64,000 nt of DNA from assembly GCF_014529535.1 (NCBI RefSeq), contig NC_050738.1, positions 6,862,140 through 6,926,139 of the forward strand, in the 5' to 3' direction. Positions 1 to 8,689 of the stretch are shown in pieces. The notes under the pieces are model-generated. The model did not search any database and was not told the origin of the DNA. It saw nothing but the letters and a program-made list of their open reading frames with translations. Source of the stretch: Bradysia coprophila (taxonomy: Eukaryota > Arthropoda > Insecta > Diptera > Sciaridae). The position numbers were made by a program, and so were the translations under genes. The first letter of the stretch is position 1; each line of letters starts with the position of its first letter.

Positions 1-2300
1 AAGGAATCGTGATCGGAAATTGTGTGTGTGAATAAAAAATTGTAAGTAATATTGCTTTGATGATGTTGAGAAAGAAAATTATTGAATGTGGTAATAGGGC
101 CACAGAGAACGGAATGTATTTTGTGGAAAATTCTTTTCGGCTTGATTCGTAAGATTATATTTCACTAAGCTATCACATTTTAATCTTTACAAAAGGAGAG
201 CGCTAGTATATGACAATAATGAATCTATTACTTCTTTTGCTCTAAATATTTTCAACAAATCTTTTACTTCATTAATTTTAAACAAACAATTTGTTTTATA
301 AGAGCAAATGATTTAGAACTCATCGATTAATTCTGTAGTCGTTGACGACAACAGATGACTTTATTACACACCTCATTTTAGTTCCACATGGTCAACTGTC
401 GATACAAACAACAAATTGACACAAATCTGAGTAAGGTAGTAGATAAGTCGAATCTAATCACAGTTGTTAGGGAAAACACAGAACCCAATTCTTGAAATGA
501 AGTACTATGTCTACGGAGACATCGGTCAAGCAACATAAAGGCGCAGCGAAGATAGTCCAGGTTGACCAACAAAAGTTTACTTTGATCTAACATTGAAGCG
601 AAAATCGAGGGAACACATTCATTGAACAGAAGCGTATTCTACGTAAGACCTGACAAGAGCAGAGTTATCGCTCTGAGACGCAAGCAGGTCAGTAAACTGC
701 TTTCAGATAATCTTCAGAAATCCCAGCATCGAGTATTCACAAGATCAAGAATTTGGGTCACAAGATTCAAAACCGATTCGCACATCGAGTACTGACAAAG
801 AACAGGGGAGCGTACTAGGAGCATAACAAGACATAATCGTACACTTCAACGTTCAAATCTAGCATACTAACCCTACACCAGTCGGAAAGTGAATTGAGGC
901 CACCAAACTTCCAAGTTTTAAAACAAGTGACAGAAATTTGACAGTGTTTATCTGAAGTGCCAAGCGTACACTATTAAAAATTAAAATTGGGCGATATACG
1001 ATCTATAGTCGCTTTTCGCAAAAAAATATTGAAAGCTGAAATGTTATATGACTTGGGTCACGCCCGCTTACTATAACTCTCGGGCAAGATTAAAAGTTTG
1101 ATCCTTAAAAATGTAAACGTTTAAGTAAACACACAAGTCCAACCAATCAATGTTCATACTCTTACCCTTCCACTTAACTTTTCAAAGAACAATATTGCTT
1201 TCAAGTGCACAACAACAAACACGAAACACAAAATCGGAATTAGCATTTCAAGTGAACGTTTCTTAAAACGATTCTCATCATCACCATAAAAACACTCATC
1301 ATGTGAGATATTTCAAGCTCTCAATGATGAAGACTTTCATCGAAACGTTACCCTCATGTTATTTTGTGTACGTATGAATGCAAATTGATACCCATAATCC
1401 GAAGCTTAAAATGCATGCTCATCAAATGGATGTTTAAAAGTATGCAGGAAAAATAAACTTGAACTATGTAGCATTAACTACCCGATTACTGTTATGTAGA
1501 AAGAAAAGTCTTTTCTCGTCTTCGAAAATATAAGTTTTATACTTCAAGTTTACGAATAAATATGAATGAGAGATTGCTTTCGTTTCGTTGCCATAAAAAT
1601 GAAAATAGTTGGAAAAGATGAGCTTTCTTTCTTGCTTTCTCCAGCATGCATATCAGACAATGTTATACGTCGAGCATTGAATATGCTCTCAGCAAACGAA
1701 GAATTTGTTTAACTGACGAATAAGAAATTAATATCGAATTCCGATTGAAATCGATTTTGAATGTTTACTTTTTCATCAATTTATTAACTGCAACTACAGA
1801 ACTTATTCCATCATCGTAAGCATGCATTAAATATTCATAATTTTCAACGAACAGCGTCGTCGTTCCGGTTTTATATTCTCTTATATACGATTAGAATACT
1901 TCTTCGAGTTATATATTAATAAACCTTTGGGCGGCGATTCTCATGCCATTTACAACCATTGCCATAAGAAATGTTAGCTTTCGTATTTAAAAATTATAAT
2001 TTGGTCGACGGGTGCCGTACTTATTGGGGTGTCAATCCAGTGAAGGAACTGTCTCGAAAAAACCCTCCACAAGCAACTCATTTGTAAAAAGTAAAAAAAA
2101 TTTAAAAATTTAATACAAAAATCGAAAAGGCCCTTTCGAGAATCGCTCGAATTCACAGTATGGCCTCAGGCATGAATAAATCGTATGGGATTAAATGGAC
2201 TAAACGGATTAAATTGAAGTGCAGCACTCTAACTTAATCACATACGATTTTGTCCTATTCAGTCCAAGAAAAACGCCACCCCTCGAATTTGACCAACATT
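1..2300. other. non-coding stretch
   Basis: No reading frame here looks protein-like and no RNA gene was recognised. The only structures seen are a copy of the ACTTC repeat near 222-276 and a weak inverted repeat near 2178-2260. Confidence 0.5.
222..276 (+). repeat. dispersed ACTTC repeat, copy 1
   Basis: The sequence holds two similar blocks, AATCTATTACTTCTTTTG and AAATCTTTTACTTCATT, about 20 bp apart. The same pair recurs near 32445-32507 and 42355-42420 on the plus strand. It recurs in reverse orientation near 47925-47965 (half copy), 58475-58535 and 63125-63180. This is a short dispersed repeat family of unknown class; no ends or target duplications were resolved. Confidence 0.55.
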
Positions 2301-2329
2301 TTTACACTTTATGAATGAAATACAGGCAA

Positions 2330-2660
2330 CAGTGTAGAGTATCTTGAGGTTGTTGCCCTCGTCTTCGCCTTGGATCGACAAAATACACACAACTACTTTA
2401 CTTTTCAACTTTTCATTCCTTGTTATTCAATAGTATTTTACATGCTACATACTTCGAAAACCGCACTTTTCTAATGTTTTAAGGACTTCTTTCGACGCCT
2501 TCAGCATGTAAAATCCATTACATAACTCGGATGAAAAATGAAAAGTCTTGTTTTAGTGTGTTTATTGACCTCGGCTTCACCTCGGATCAACAAAACTCAC
2601 ACGAAAACTCTACTTTTCATCTTTTTGTCCCTAGTCATGTAATAGTACATTACTATGCAA
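2330..2660 (+). repeat. dispersed repeat with GACCTCGGCTTC signature
   Basis: Two diverged copies lie in tandem here. The signature is GTGTTTATTGACCTCGGCTT followed by a GATCAACAAAA block and CACACGAAAACT. Related copies occur at about 19845-19935, 20364-20530, 25090-25205 (palindromic) and 55965-56030. The copies are often arranged as inverted pairs, which suggests a fold-back transposon family. Confidence 0.5.
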
Positions 2661-2762
2661 GGGAAGTAAAGTGATATCTCGTATCCAGATGAGAAAAAGT
2701 ATCCGGATCGGCAGCCCGAGGTACTTTTACTCATCGTGATACGAGATATCACTTTATTTTCC
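2661..2762. repeat. palindromic MITE-like repeat, GATATCTCGTATC family
   Basis: Arms of about 40 bp (2661-2701 and 2722-2762) are inverted copies sharing AAGTGATATCTCGTATC and GATGAG(T/A)AAAAGTA. Half copies lie at 32199-32240 and 46048-46090, so it is a dispersed family rather than a chance hairpin. Confidence 0.65.
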
Positions 2763-3146
2763 GTGTGTAGTACGACGTTTTACTATGCGAGTGATGTAAA
2801 GGTTATTGCCTATACATGTAATAGCCTTATTACATGCACCAGCATAGTAAAATATTATTTCCTAACGCATGCTAAATGGCTTTTTTAGCGGATGAGAGGT
2901 TTCCAGCAAGAGCCGAAGGTGAGTTCTGGAATCGAATCAGCTCCGCCTCGTTAAATCTCTGAGAAGTATATAAAGATTGATTTTTTGATCATAGTTTGCG
3001 TGTCGAAATCCGTCAAATTTCAGTTTTCAAGCACAGAAATTACTTTTATCTACTTTAATGTCATAATATTCACAATTTGGTGACACTTTTAGAATCAAAA
3101 TGAGCTAGATTTAAACACGTCATTCTCAGAACGTTAATTTATGAAC

Positions 3147-3184
3147 TGAAAATTTCGATAATGTTTCATTTGCGCACGGCTAAC
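3147..3184 (+). repeat. 31-bp tandem repeat, left part
   Basis: This is one unit of a short tandem repeat (TTCGATAATGTTTCATTTGC followed by GCACGGC). It continues at 6205-6265 on the far side of the retrotransposon. The last five bases, CTAAC at 3180-3184, are the left target-site duplication of that element. Confidence 0.6.
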
Positions 3185-3334
3185 TCTTAGTTTTGGAATA
3201 GTTGTGGATAGAGAAAGCGGAGCTTTTATAAAAGATGTCTTTATTGTATGACGAACTTGTACAGAGTGAATGCTTTGATCAATTTTACATTAATTCATTA
3301 ACACGAATACTATGATCAAATTAGTAAACCAACA
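3185..3334 (-). repeat. 3' LTR of the copia-type element
   Basis: This 150-bp repeat is identical to 6050-6199. On the element strand it starts TGTTGGTTTAC and ends CCAAAACTAAGA, so the 3' end lacks the usual CA. It contains an AATAAA on the element strand, a possible polyadenylation signal. Confidence 0.92.
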
Positions 3335-3343
3335 GCCCCTCTT
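3335..3343 (-). other. polypurine tract
   Basis: On the element strand AAGAGGGGC directly precedes the 3' LTR. That is the position of the plus-strand primer in LTR retrotransposons. Confidence 0.75.
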
Positions 3344-3373
3344 AATTTGATATCCGCATTTGACCATTAATTG

Positions 3374-5239
3374 TTAAGGCAGATTGTTTCGATGATTAGT
3401 GAAGAGAGTGCTACGCAAACTTCTCGCCACTAGATTTTCGCCCGGACTGTCGATATTCGTTGGTGAATGCATCATAGACCGTTTTACTTCCGTTTGTGTT
3501 TGCGAATTGTTGGACTCCATCGCCCTTTTCCATTTGAACCAGTCACCACGATCAGTTTCATTGTCTACTGAAACCGAATCTTTCTGAACGTACTCTTGTG
3601 CAGTCATCGATGAATGTATCGGTCTCGTTGCCCATGCAACATATCGATCAGGTTGATGTCGGTTTCGATTACTTCTCAGTGTGCGATTGTCCTCCACATC
3701 TTCCTGTTGGAAGTTTACAACGCTTGCATTATGATTACCTTCGGTGCTACGCCCAATTTCTTTGCCGTCGTTTTCCATTTCTGAATCACTTATCTCAACA
3801 GTACTTGGAAGATCTTGAATTTCTCGCTCATTAAATGTAATATGACGACCAATGACTAGCCTATCGTTTTCAATGTCCCATAAACGATAACTGAATTTGG
3901 ACGATGCATACCCAAGCATGATGCACTTTGTTGCCTTTGATCGTTTCTCTGTCAATGCGTAATTGTAGCAAATTGACCCAAATACTTTGATGTGTGATAA
4001 GTCCGGTTTTGACCTGTACCAAATTTCCACCGGTGTTTTATTATTGAATTGTTCATCGTACGCATTGATTGGACTTCGATTCTTTATGTAGTTCGCTGTG
4101 ATGACAGCCTCATTCCAGAAACGCTTCCCCAAATTACTGGCCAACAGCATTGCCCGTGCTTTTTCGGCTAACGTTCGGTTAAGCATTTTTGCAACGCCAT
4201 TTGTTTCCGGATCGTACGTTTGAATAATTTGAATTCCACGTTTCTTGCAAAACGTCTTCAATTCGTTCGATATATATTCCCCTTCGCCACGATTGTCAGC
4301 CTTCAGTTTTGTGATCGAGCTGCAATCCAATTGTTTCACCTGCTTGCAATGTAACGCCTCAGCCATCGCAACGAATTCTTGAAACTTTTCAAGAACTTGG
4401 TTTTTCGATTCCATGCAATAGACCATCGACGCTCTTGAGTAATCGTCCGTGAATATGACGAAATATCTTGAGCCGTCCCATGCTGCTTCGGATACTGGAC
4501 CATACACATCGGAGTGAATAAGTTCTAGCACTCGACCAGATCGAATGACTTCCTTCTTTGAAAACGGTTGATTCGACTCCTTGTCCATTATGCAAGGTTC
4601 ACAGAACTTTTCACCTCTGTCCGTTTTGATTTTCTCCATGCCAGTAACCATGTTCTGAGAGATCAACTTCTTCATGTCGAACATATTCAAATGACAAAGA
4701 CGTTGATGCCATAAACTTTGTGCTTCTCTCTTATTGATCTCTTCATCTGCAACGCCACAGAACTCGTCCTTTTCGACTTGAAACTCTACCTCATATAGGT
4801 TTCCGTTCCTTTTTGCAGTGAATTGCTCTCGGCCATCTTTTGAGATTCTTGCTCCGTGCTTCGTGAAAGTGACTTCGTAACCTTTATCGCATAGCTTCCC
4901 AATCGACATAAGATTGCACCTTAAGCCCTTGACGAACAGTACGTTCGACATAATTCGATTCGTACTTTCACCTTCCTGGATGGTTTTCACAGATATGTTA
5001 CCGCTCTCCTTAGCGACCAACGTTTCGCCATCCTTTGCAACTGTAATTTCGATCGGATCTATTTGATTCAAATCATGGAAATACGATTTGCGGTTCACCA
5101 TGTAATCCGTGGATCCTGAGTCCAACACGAATTTCAGATTTCCATCGTTACCGGTCCTACGCTGGGTTTCTTGTGAATCCGTGACCAGCGACATTGCACA
5201 CAAAGACGTTCGATCGTTTCTTGCTTTCGATTTCACCAT
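3374..5239 (-). CDS. truncated copia Pol: protease and integrase, no RT
   Basis: This 621-residue open frame encodes the front half of a copia polyprotein. An aspartic-protease motif DSGST lies at about 40-44. The gag-pre-integrase zinc region has His at 178 and 183 and Cys at 213 and 216. The integrase core follows with Asp244 (HSDVYGP) and Asp315 (KADN). The third catalytic residue, expected as Glu in NGVAE, is Lys351 (NGVAK). It sits 35 residues after Asp315, so the spacing is right but the acid is lost. The frame ends with WFKWKRAM, the usual entry into the RT domain, followed by about 50 unrelated residues and a stop. It overlaps the end of gag by 83 nt in another frame. The first ATG directly follows an in-frame stop, so translation from gag would need a frameshift. 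Integration activity is probably absent (inference from family knowledge). Confidence 0.88.
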   Translation of the reverse strand: MVKSKARNDRTSLCAMSLVTDSQETQRRTGNDGNLKFVLDSGSTDYMVNRKSYFHDLNQIDPIEITVAKDGETLVAKESGNISVKTIQEGESTNRIMSNVLFVKGLRCNLMSIGKLCDKGYEVTFTKHGARISKDGREQFTAKRNGNLYEVEFQVEKDEFCGVADEEINKREAQSLWHQRLCHLNMFDMKKLISQNMVTGMEKIKTDRGEKFCEPCIMDKESNQPFSKKEVIRSGRVLELIHSDVYGPVSEAAWDGSRYFVIFTDDYSRASMVYCMESKNQVLEKFQEFVAMAEALHCKQVKQLDCSSITKLKADNRGEGEYISNELKTFCKKRGIQIIQTYDPETNGVAKMLNRTLAEKARAMLLASNLGKRFWNEAVITANYIKNRSPINAYDEQFNNKTPVEIWYRSKPDLSHIKVFGSICYNYALTEKRSKATKCIMLGYASSKFSYRLWDIENDRLVIGRHITFNEREIQDLPSTVEISDSEMENDGKEIGRSTEGNHNASVVNFQQEDVEDNRTLRSNRNRHQPDRYVAWATRPIHSSMTAQEYVQKDSVSVDNETDRGDWFKWKRAMESNNSQTQTEVKRSMMHSPTNIDSPGENLVARSLRSTLFTNHRNNLP

Positions 5240-6023
5240 TCAACGTATTCGATTTCGCTGCTACATTGGCTTGACCAACGTTACTGCTGTTATTGCCACT
5301 CGTTTCATCCTTCTTAGGTGCCCAACACTCGGATTGAAAATGTCCAGGCTTTCCGCAGTTGAAACATTTTCCCTTCGGCCTATTTCTGCCAGCATTCATT
5401 GCAACAGAATCTGCATTCTTAGTTGCAACGCCACTCGTACAACGTTTCTGATACTCGTCCAGTATACGACTTTTAACGAAATCGATTGTAAGATTGACCG
5501 GATCGATTGTTTCGATTGCAGTGACTAAGTTGTCGAAACTCGTTGGTAAAGTCAAAAGCAAATGGCAAACGATATCGGTTTCTTCCATAGTCGCTCCAAT
5601 GGACTTTAGATCACGAACGCATTTGTCGAACTTCAGAAAATGTTTTGCCATTTCTTCTCCATCGGCATACTTCATTGTTAACAGTCGTTTTCGGAGTAAT
5701 AGCTGTCGCGCTACGCTCTTTCGCTCAAACACTGCCGTCAATGCATCGAATATACCTTTGGCTTCCGTTTTATCTTTTATGTACTCCAATTGGCTATCGT
5801 GAATGCACTGGACTAATATTGATTTGCACTTCTTTTCACGCAGCCTCAATTTGTTCTCTTCCTCCACAGTATCCACGGTGTCTACAAGATCCTCCAGCGG
5901 TGTTTCAATGAATTCGAGTAAGTCTTTTTCCTCCAAGAGAACTCCCATGCGGAACTTCCAATTGTTGAAATTGGTTCCGTCAAACTGGATATATTTATTG
6001 AATTGACGATCTTCAGTAGCCAT
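5157..6023 (-). CDS. copia Gag polyprotein
   Basis: This 288-residue frame starts 12 bases downstream of the primer binding site, as expected for a copia gag. The N-terminal part resembles the gag polypeptide of copia elements (UBN2-like), with a Trp-containing segment FNNWKFRM near 19-26. A CCHC zinc knuckle CFNCGKPGHFQSEC lies at about 220-233 and binds packaged RNA in such proteins. The last 27 residues read in a different frame from the continuation of the polyprotein. In Drosophila copia gag and pol form one frame, so the shift near 5160-5239 is either a degenerative indel or a programmed frameshift; the sequence alone does not decide. No internal stop is present, so capsid protein could still be made. 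Confidence 0.9.
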   Translation of the reverse strand: MATEDRQFNKYIQFDGTNFNNWKFRMGVLLEEKDLLEFIETPLEDLVDTVDTVEEENKLRLREKKCKSILVQCIHDSQLEYIKDKTEAKGIFDALTAVFERKSVARQLLLRKRLLTMKYADGEEMAKHFLKFDKCVRDLKSIGATMEETDIVCHLLLTLPTSFDNLVTAIETIDPVNLTIDFVKSRILDEYQKRCTSGVATKNADSVAMNAGRNRPKGKCFNCGKPGHFQSECWAPKKDETSGNNSSNVGQANVAAKSNTLNGEIESKKRSNVFVCNVAGHGFTRNPA

Positions 6024-6035
6024 TCTAGCGTTAAA

Positions 6036-6049
6036 CTGGGCCGATAACC
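6036..6049 (-). promoter_or_regulatory. copia-type primer binding site
   Basis: On the element strand GGTTATCGGCCCAG directly follows the 5' LTR. Copia elements use an internal fragment of initiator tRNA-Met, for which the expected site is GGTTATGGGCCCAG; one base differs here. Confidence 0.85.
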
Positions 6050-6199
6050 TCTTAGTTTTGGAATAGTTGTGGATAGAGAAAGCGGAGCTTTTATAAAAGA
6101 TGTCTTTATTGTATGACGAACTTGTACAGAGTGAATGCTTTGATCAATTTTACATTAATTCATTAACACGAATACTATGATCAAATTAGTAAACCAACA
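6050..6199 (-). repeat. 5' LTR of the copia-type element
   Basis: This 150-bp sequence is identical to 3185-3334. The right target duplication CTAAC follows at 6200-6204. Confidence 0.92.
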
Positions 6200-6204
6200 C
6201 TAAC

Positions 6205-6265
6205 TTCAATAATTTCTCATTTATTCACGGCGAACTTCGATAATTTTACATTTATTCACTGAAAA
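6205..6265 (+). repeat. 31-bp tandem repeat, right part
   Basis: Two units, each ending CATTTATTCAC or similar, continue the repeat interrupted by the retrotransposon. Removing the element and one CTAAC restores a continuous three-unit array. Confidence 0.6.
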
Positions 6266-8450
6266 TTGGCAGACTCTTGACAGTGTACTAGATCTGAGAT
6301 TTGTTTGTGTGGAATATGAATATTTGAATTTTTCTTTTCAATCATAATGTTTAACTGTTTTAATTTGAATTTGTCTCTTCAGTGTCCTGGCGTCTTGAGG
6401 TTTCAGTTCGATTTTTTAAATTAGTTTTTAATTGTGATTATGACATTACAGTAGATAAAACCTTGTTCCAAACACGGTAGTCAATAGTGGTTTTGCGCAT
6501 ACGATGTGTTGCCAAACTCATATCATTGTGTCACTGCAATCTCACATCTAGTGCGCAAAACACTCCCATTTACTCCCTTATTATGAAAATAGCAATTTCA
6601 TTGAGGAGGGCAAAAAACGTCACATTCTCTCATCAGATAGAGAGTTAAAACAACAGCTTTTTCTCACACCTCTTCTTTCACTTTTCGTTCCATCACTTTT
6701 CGTTCCCACTTATGTCACTTTTTGCGTATTGCTAAGGATTTCATGCAATTGTTATGAATAAAATTAAATATTAAATTAAAGTGGATTGCTTCGATTGCTC
6801 ACTCAGATATGAGTGAGTGATGTACCACAGTGTTTGTTGTTATGTTTTGTTCGGAACATGACTTTTCGGACAGCTTGAATAGGTTTGTTCCAATTTAACG
6901 GTAAACCTCGGTTCACAAACACGCATTCTCATGTTACAATACCCTCTCAGCTCACACATACACCTCGAATTTTTAAAAATCGTTTTTCGACCCATGTGAT
7001 TTAAATAACTATTGTTTTTGATCACAGTGAGCCGGGCGGAAAACGGGGGTTTCGCAGAAATTTTTCAGGTTATCGGTCTCTTACATGAAAAATAATGTGC
7101 GTATCTGTTTTGGCCGTCGGCTTTTAGACATTTTCGCTTGTAGCCCTATTTCGTTCGGGCAGACACGAAACTTACTATTTAGGTACCCTAGCATGGTTTC
7201 CATATTTGCAAAGTACAAATTGTTTAAAACGTACGTATGAAGCGACGGAACTGAACAAAATCGACCCATATATTGGGAGAAAATGTCCATATGCAATGGT
7301 TCATATGCAATTAACAACAAAGTAGAACGAAGAGGGCAGTGGCACTCAAAATTAAAAATTGTTCATCAATAATTACACACAAACAGTGAAATCAGAAATT
7401 GAACAGGATAATTGTCGATAATATTCAGTATATCACTCAAACGTTCCATTAGAAGCAAACATGTAAATATTATTCAAACATGTTTCGCTGTTCCGTAATT
7501 CAAATTATTTATGGAAAAATAGAAATATATATTGAAAGTACTGTTACGTATATGTTGATATATGTTTATCCATGGCATGTTGGTAAAACAATATATAATT
7601 GCGAAACAGAAATAGATGTGCTGTATAGAATATAGCAGAACATAATACGTTTTCCATTCTCTTTTGGCAGAAGGGTAAATTAAAAACAGTTTAACACAAC
7701 AAATAGATTCGCAAAATGCTTAACAATTTTACCAATAAACAATTTCATTTAAATCTATGCGAAAACAATTAAATGGAAAATAACTACATTTAAAACAATT
7801 TTTCTTTTTTTTTCGTTAGGGAAATCAGGGAAAATTGGATTTGAAAATGTTTTGTTTGTTGCTTTGTGAATGCGAAAATAGCTCTGCTGAACGTACTATA
7901 TTAATAAAGCATCGACATATACTTCGGAAATACTTTTAATTAATTTCATATTGCATTTGTAGGCTTTTTTCATCGATCTCGATTTGGAATATTACCAGTT
8001 AATACTTTCAATGGTAATCGTGTATCATGTTAAAAAAATCTTAAAATCAATATAAAGGTGTGAAAGTATTACTGAAGAAAATTCAACCAACTAATGATTA
8101 GACATCTATAGCCAGGCAACAATCAAGTGCTTCACTAAGCTTTAAATGAATCCTTAAATCTTGGGAAAGATTATCTACCTAATATGGGCGATGTCGAAGG
8201 TAACGAAAAGCAGACGAACGAGAAAGAAAAGAAGCAATGAATGAATGAGTCGGTCGGCCCTGGCAACCGTAATATTTTTAAAACTTAGAAAACATTGGTG
8301 AACAATCTCTTCTTGCCATCGAGTCAAGAACTAAATTAGAATCAGTAGGACAAACCTAACGTTTCTCTCGAATGAAGGGTTTCCGAAATCGAGATCACAT
8401 CGGATTTGGTATTCATCTAACTTCCATCGGAAATCGAAAGAACCAGGGCT
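6266..8450. other. non-coding AT-rich stretch
   Basis: No gene is supported. A weak inverted repeat built on GTGGTTTTGCGCAT and GTGCGCAAAACACT lies near 6490-6567. The remaining sequence has only short random-looking frames. Confidence 0.45.
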
Positions 8451-8458
8451 GCTATCTG

Positions 8459-8675
8459 TAAGACTTCAGGTCAGGTCAGGTTTTCATTTATGAAGAAACC
8501 TCACCTGTCCTGAGTCTGAATTTGTGACAACATACAAATTTTCAGCTCAACCTGTCAGATTTCAGGTCAGGTCAGACCTGATCACTTTAATCAGATTTCA
8601 GATAAAATCAGGTCAGGTCAAAGTAGATTTAATCAGGTTCAGGTAAATCAGGTAAACCTGACCTGTTCCGAGCCT
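8459..8675 (+). repeat. TCAGGT-rich degenerate repeat
   Basis: The hexamer-like motif TCAGGT, or its complement ACCTGA, occurs more than a dozen times in irregular spacing, in both orientations. A single smaller cluster lies near 26560-26640. The origin is unknown. Confidence 0.5.
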
Positions 8676-8689
8676 TAGTTATCTGTGTG

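Larger units (their letters stand above)
3185..6199 (-). mobile_element. copia-type LTR retrotransposon lacking reverse transcriptase
   Basis: A 3015-bp element lies on the minus strand. It has identical 150-bp LTRs (5' LTR 6050-6199, 3' LTR 3185-3334) that begin TGTTGG on the element strand, and a 5-bp target duplication CTAAC at 3180-3184 and 6200-6204. The primer binding site follows the 5' LTR and a purine tract AAGAGGGGC precedes the 3' LTR. The gene order is gag, protease, integrase, typical of Ty1/copia. The coding region stops just where reverse transcriptase would begin, so about 2 kb (RT and RNase H) is missing. Identical LTRs indicate a recent insertion. The element can be mobile only with enzymes supplied by a full-length relative. 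It is inserted inside a short tandem repeat. Confidence 0.93.

Noticed and set aside
3399..5911. Several plus-strand open frames of 60-139 codons
   Set aside because: They lie opposite the copia gag and pol frames and have no recognisable domains.
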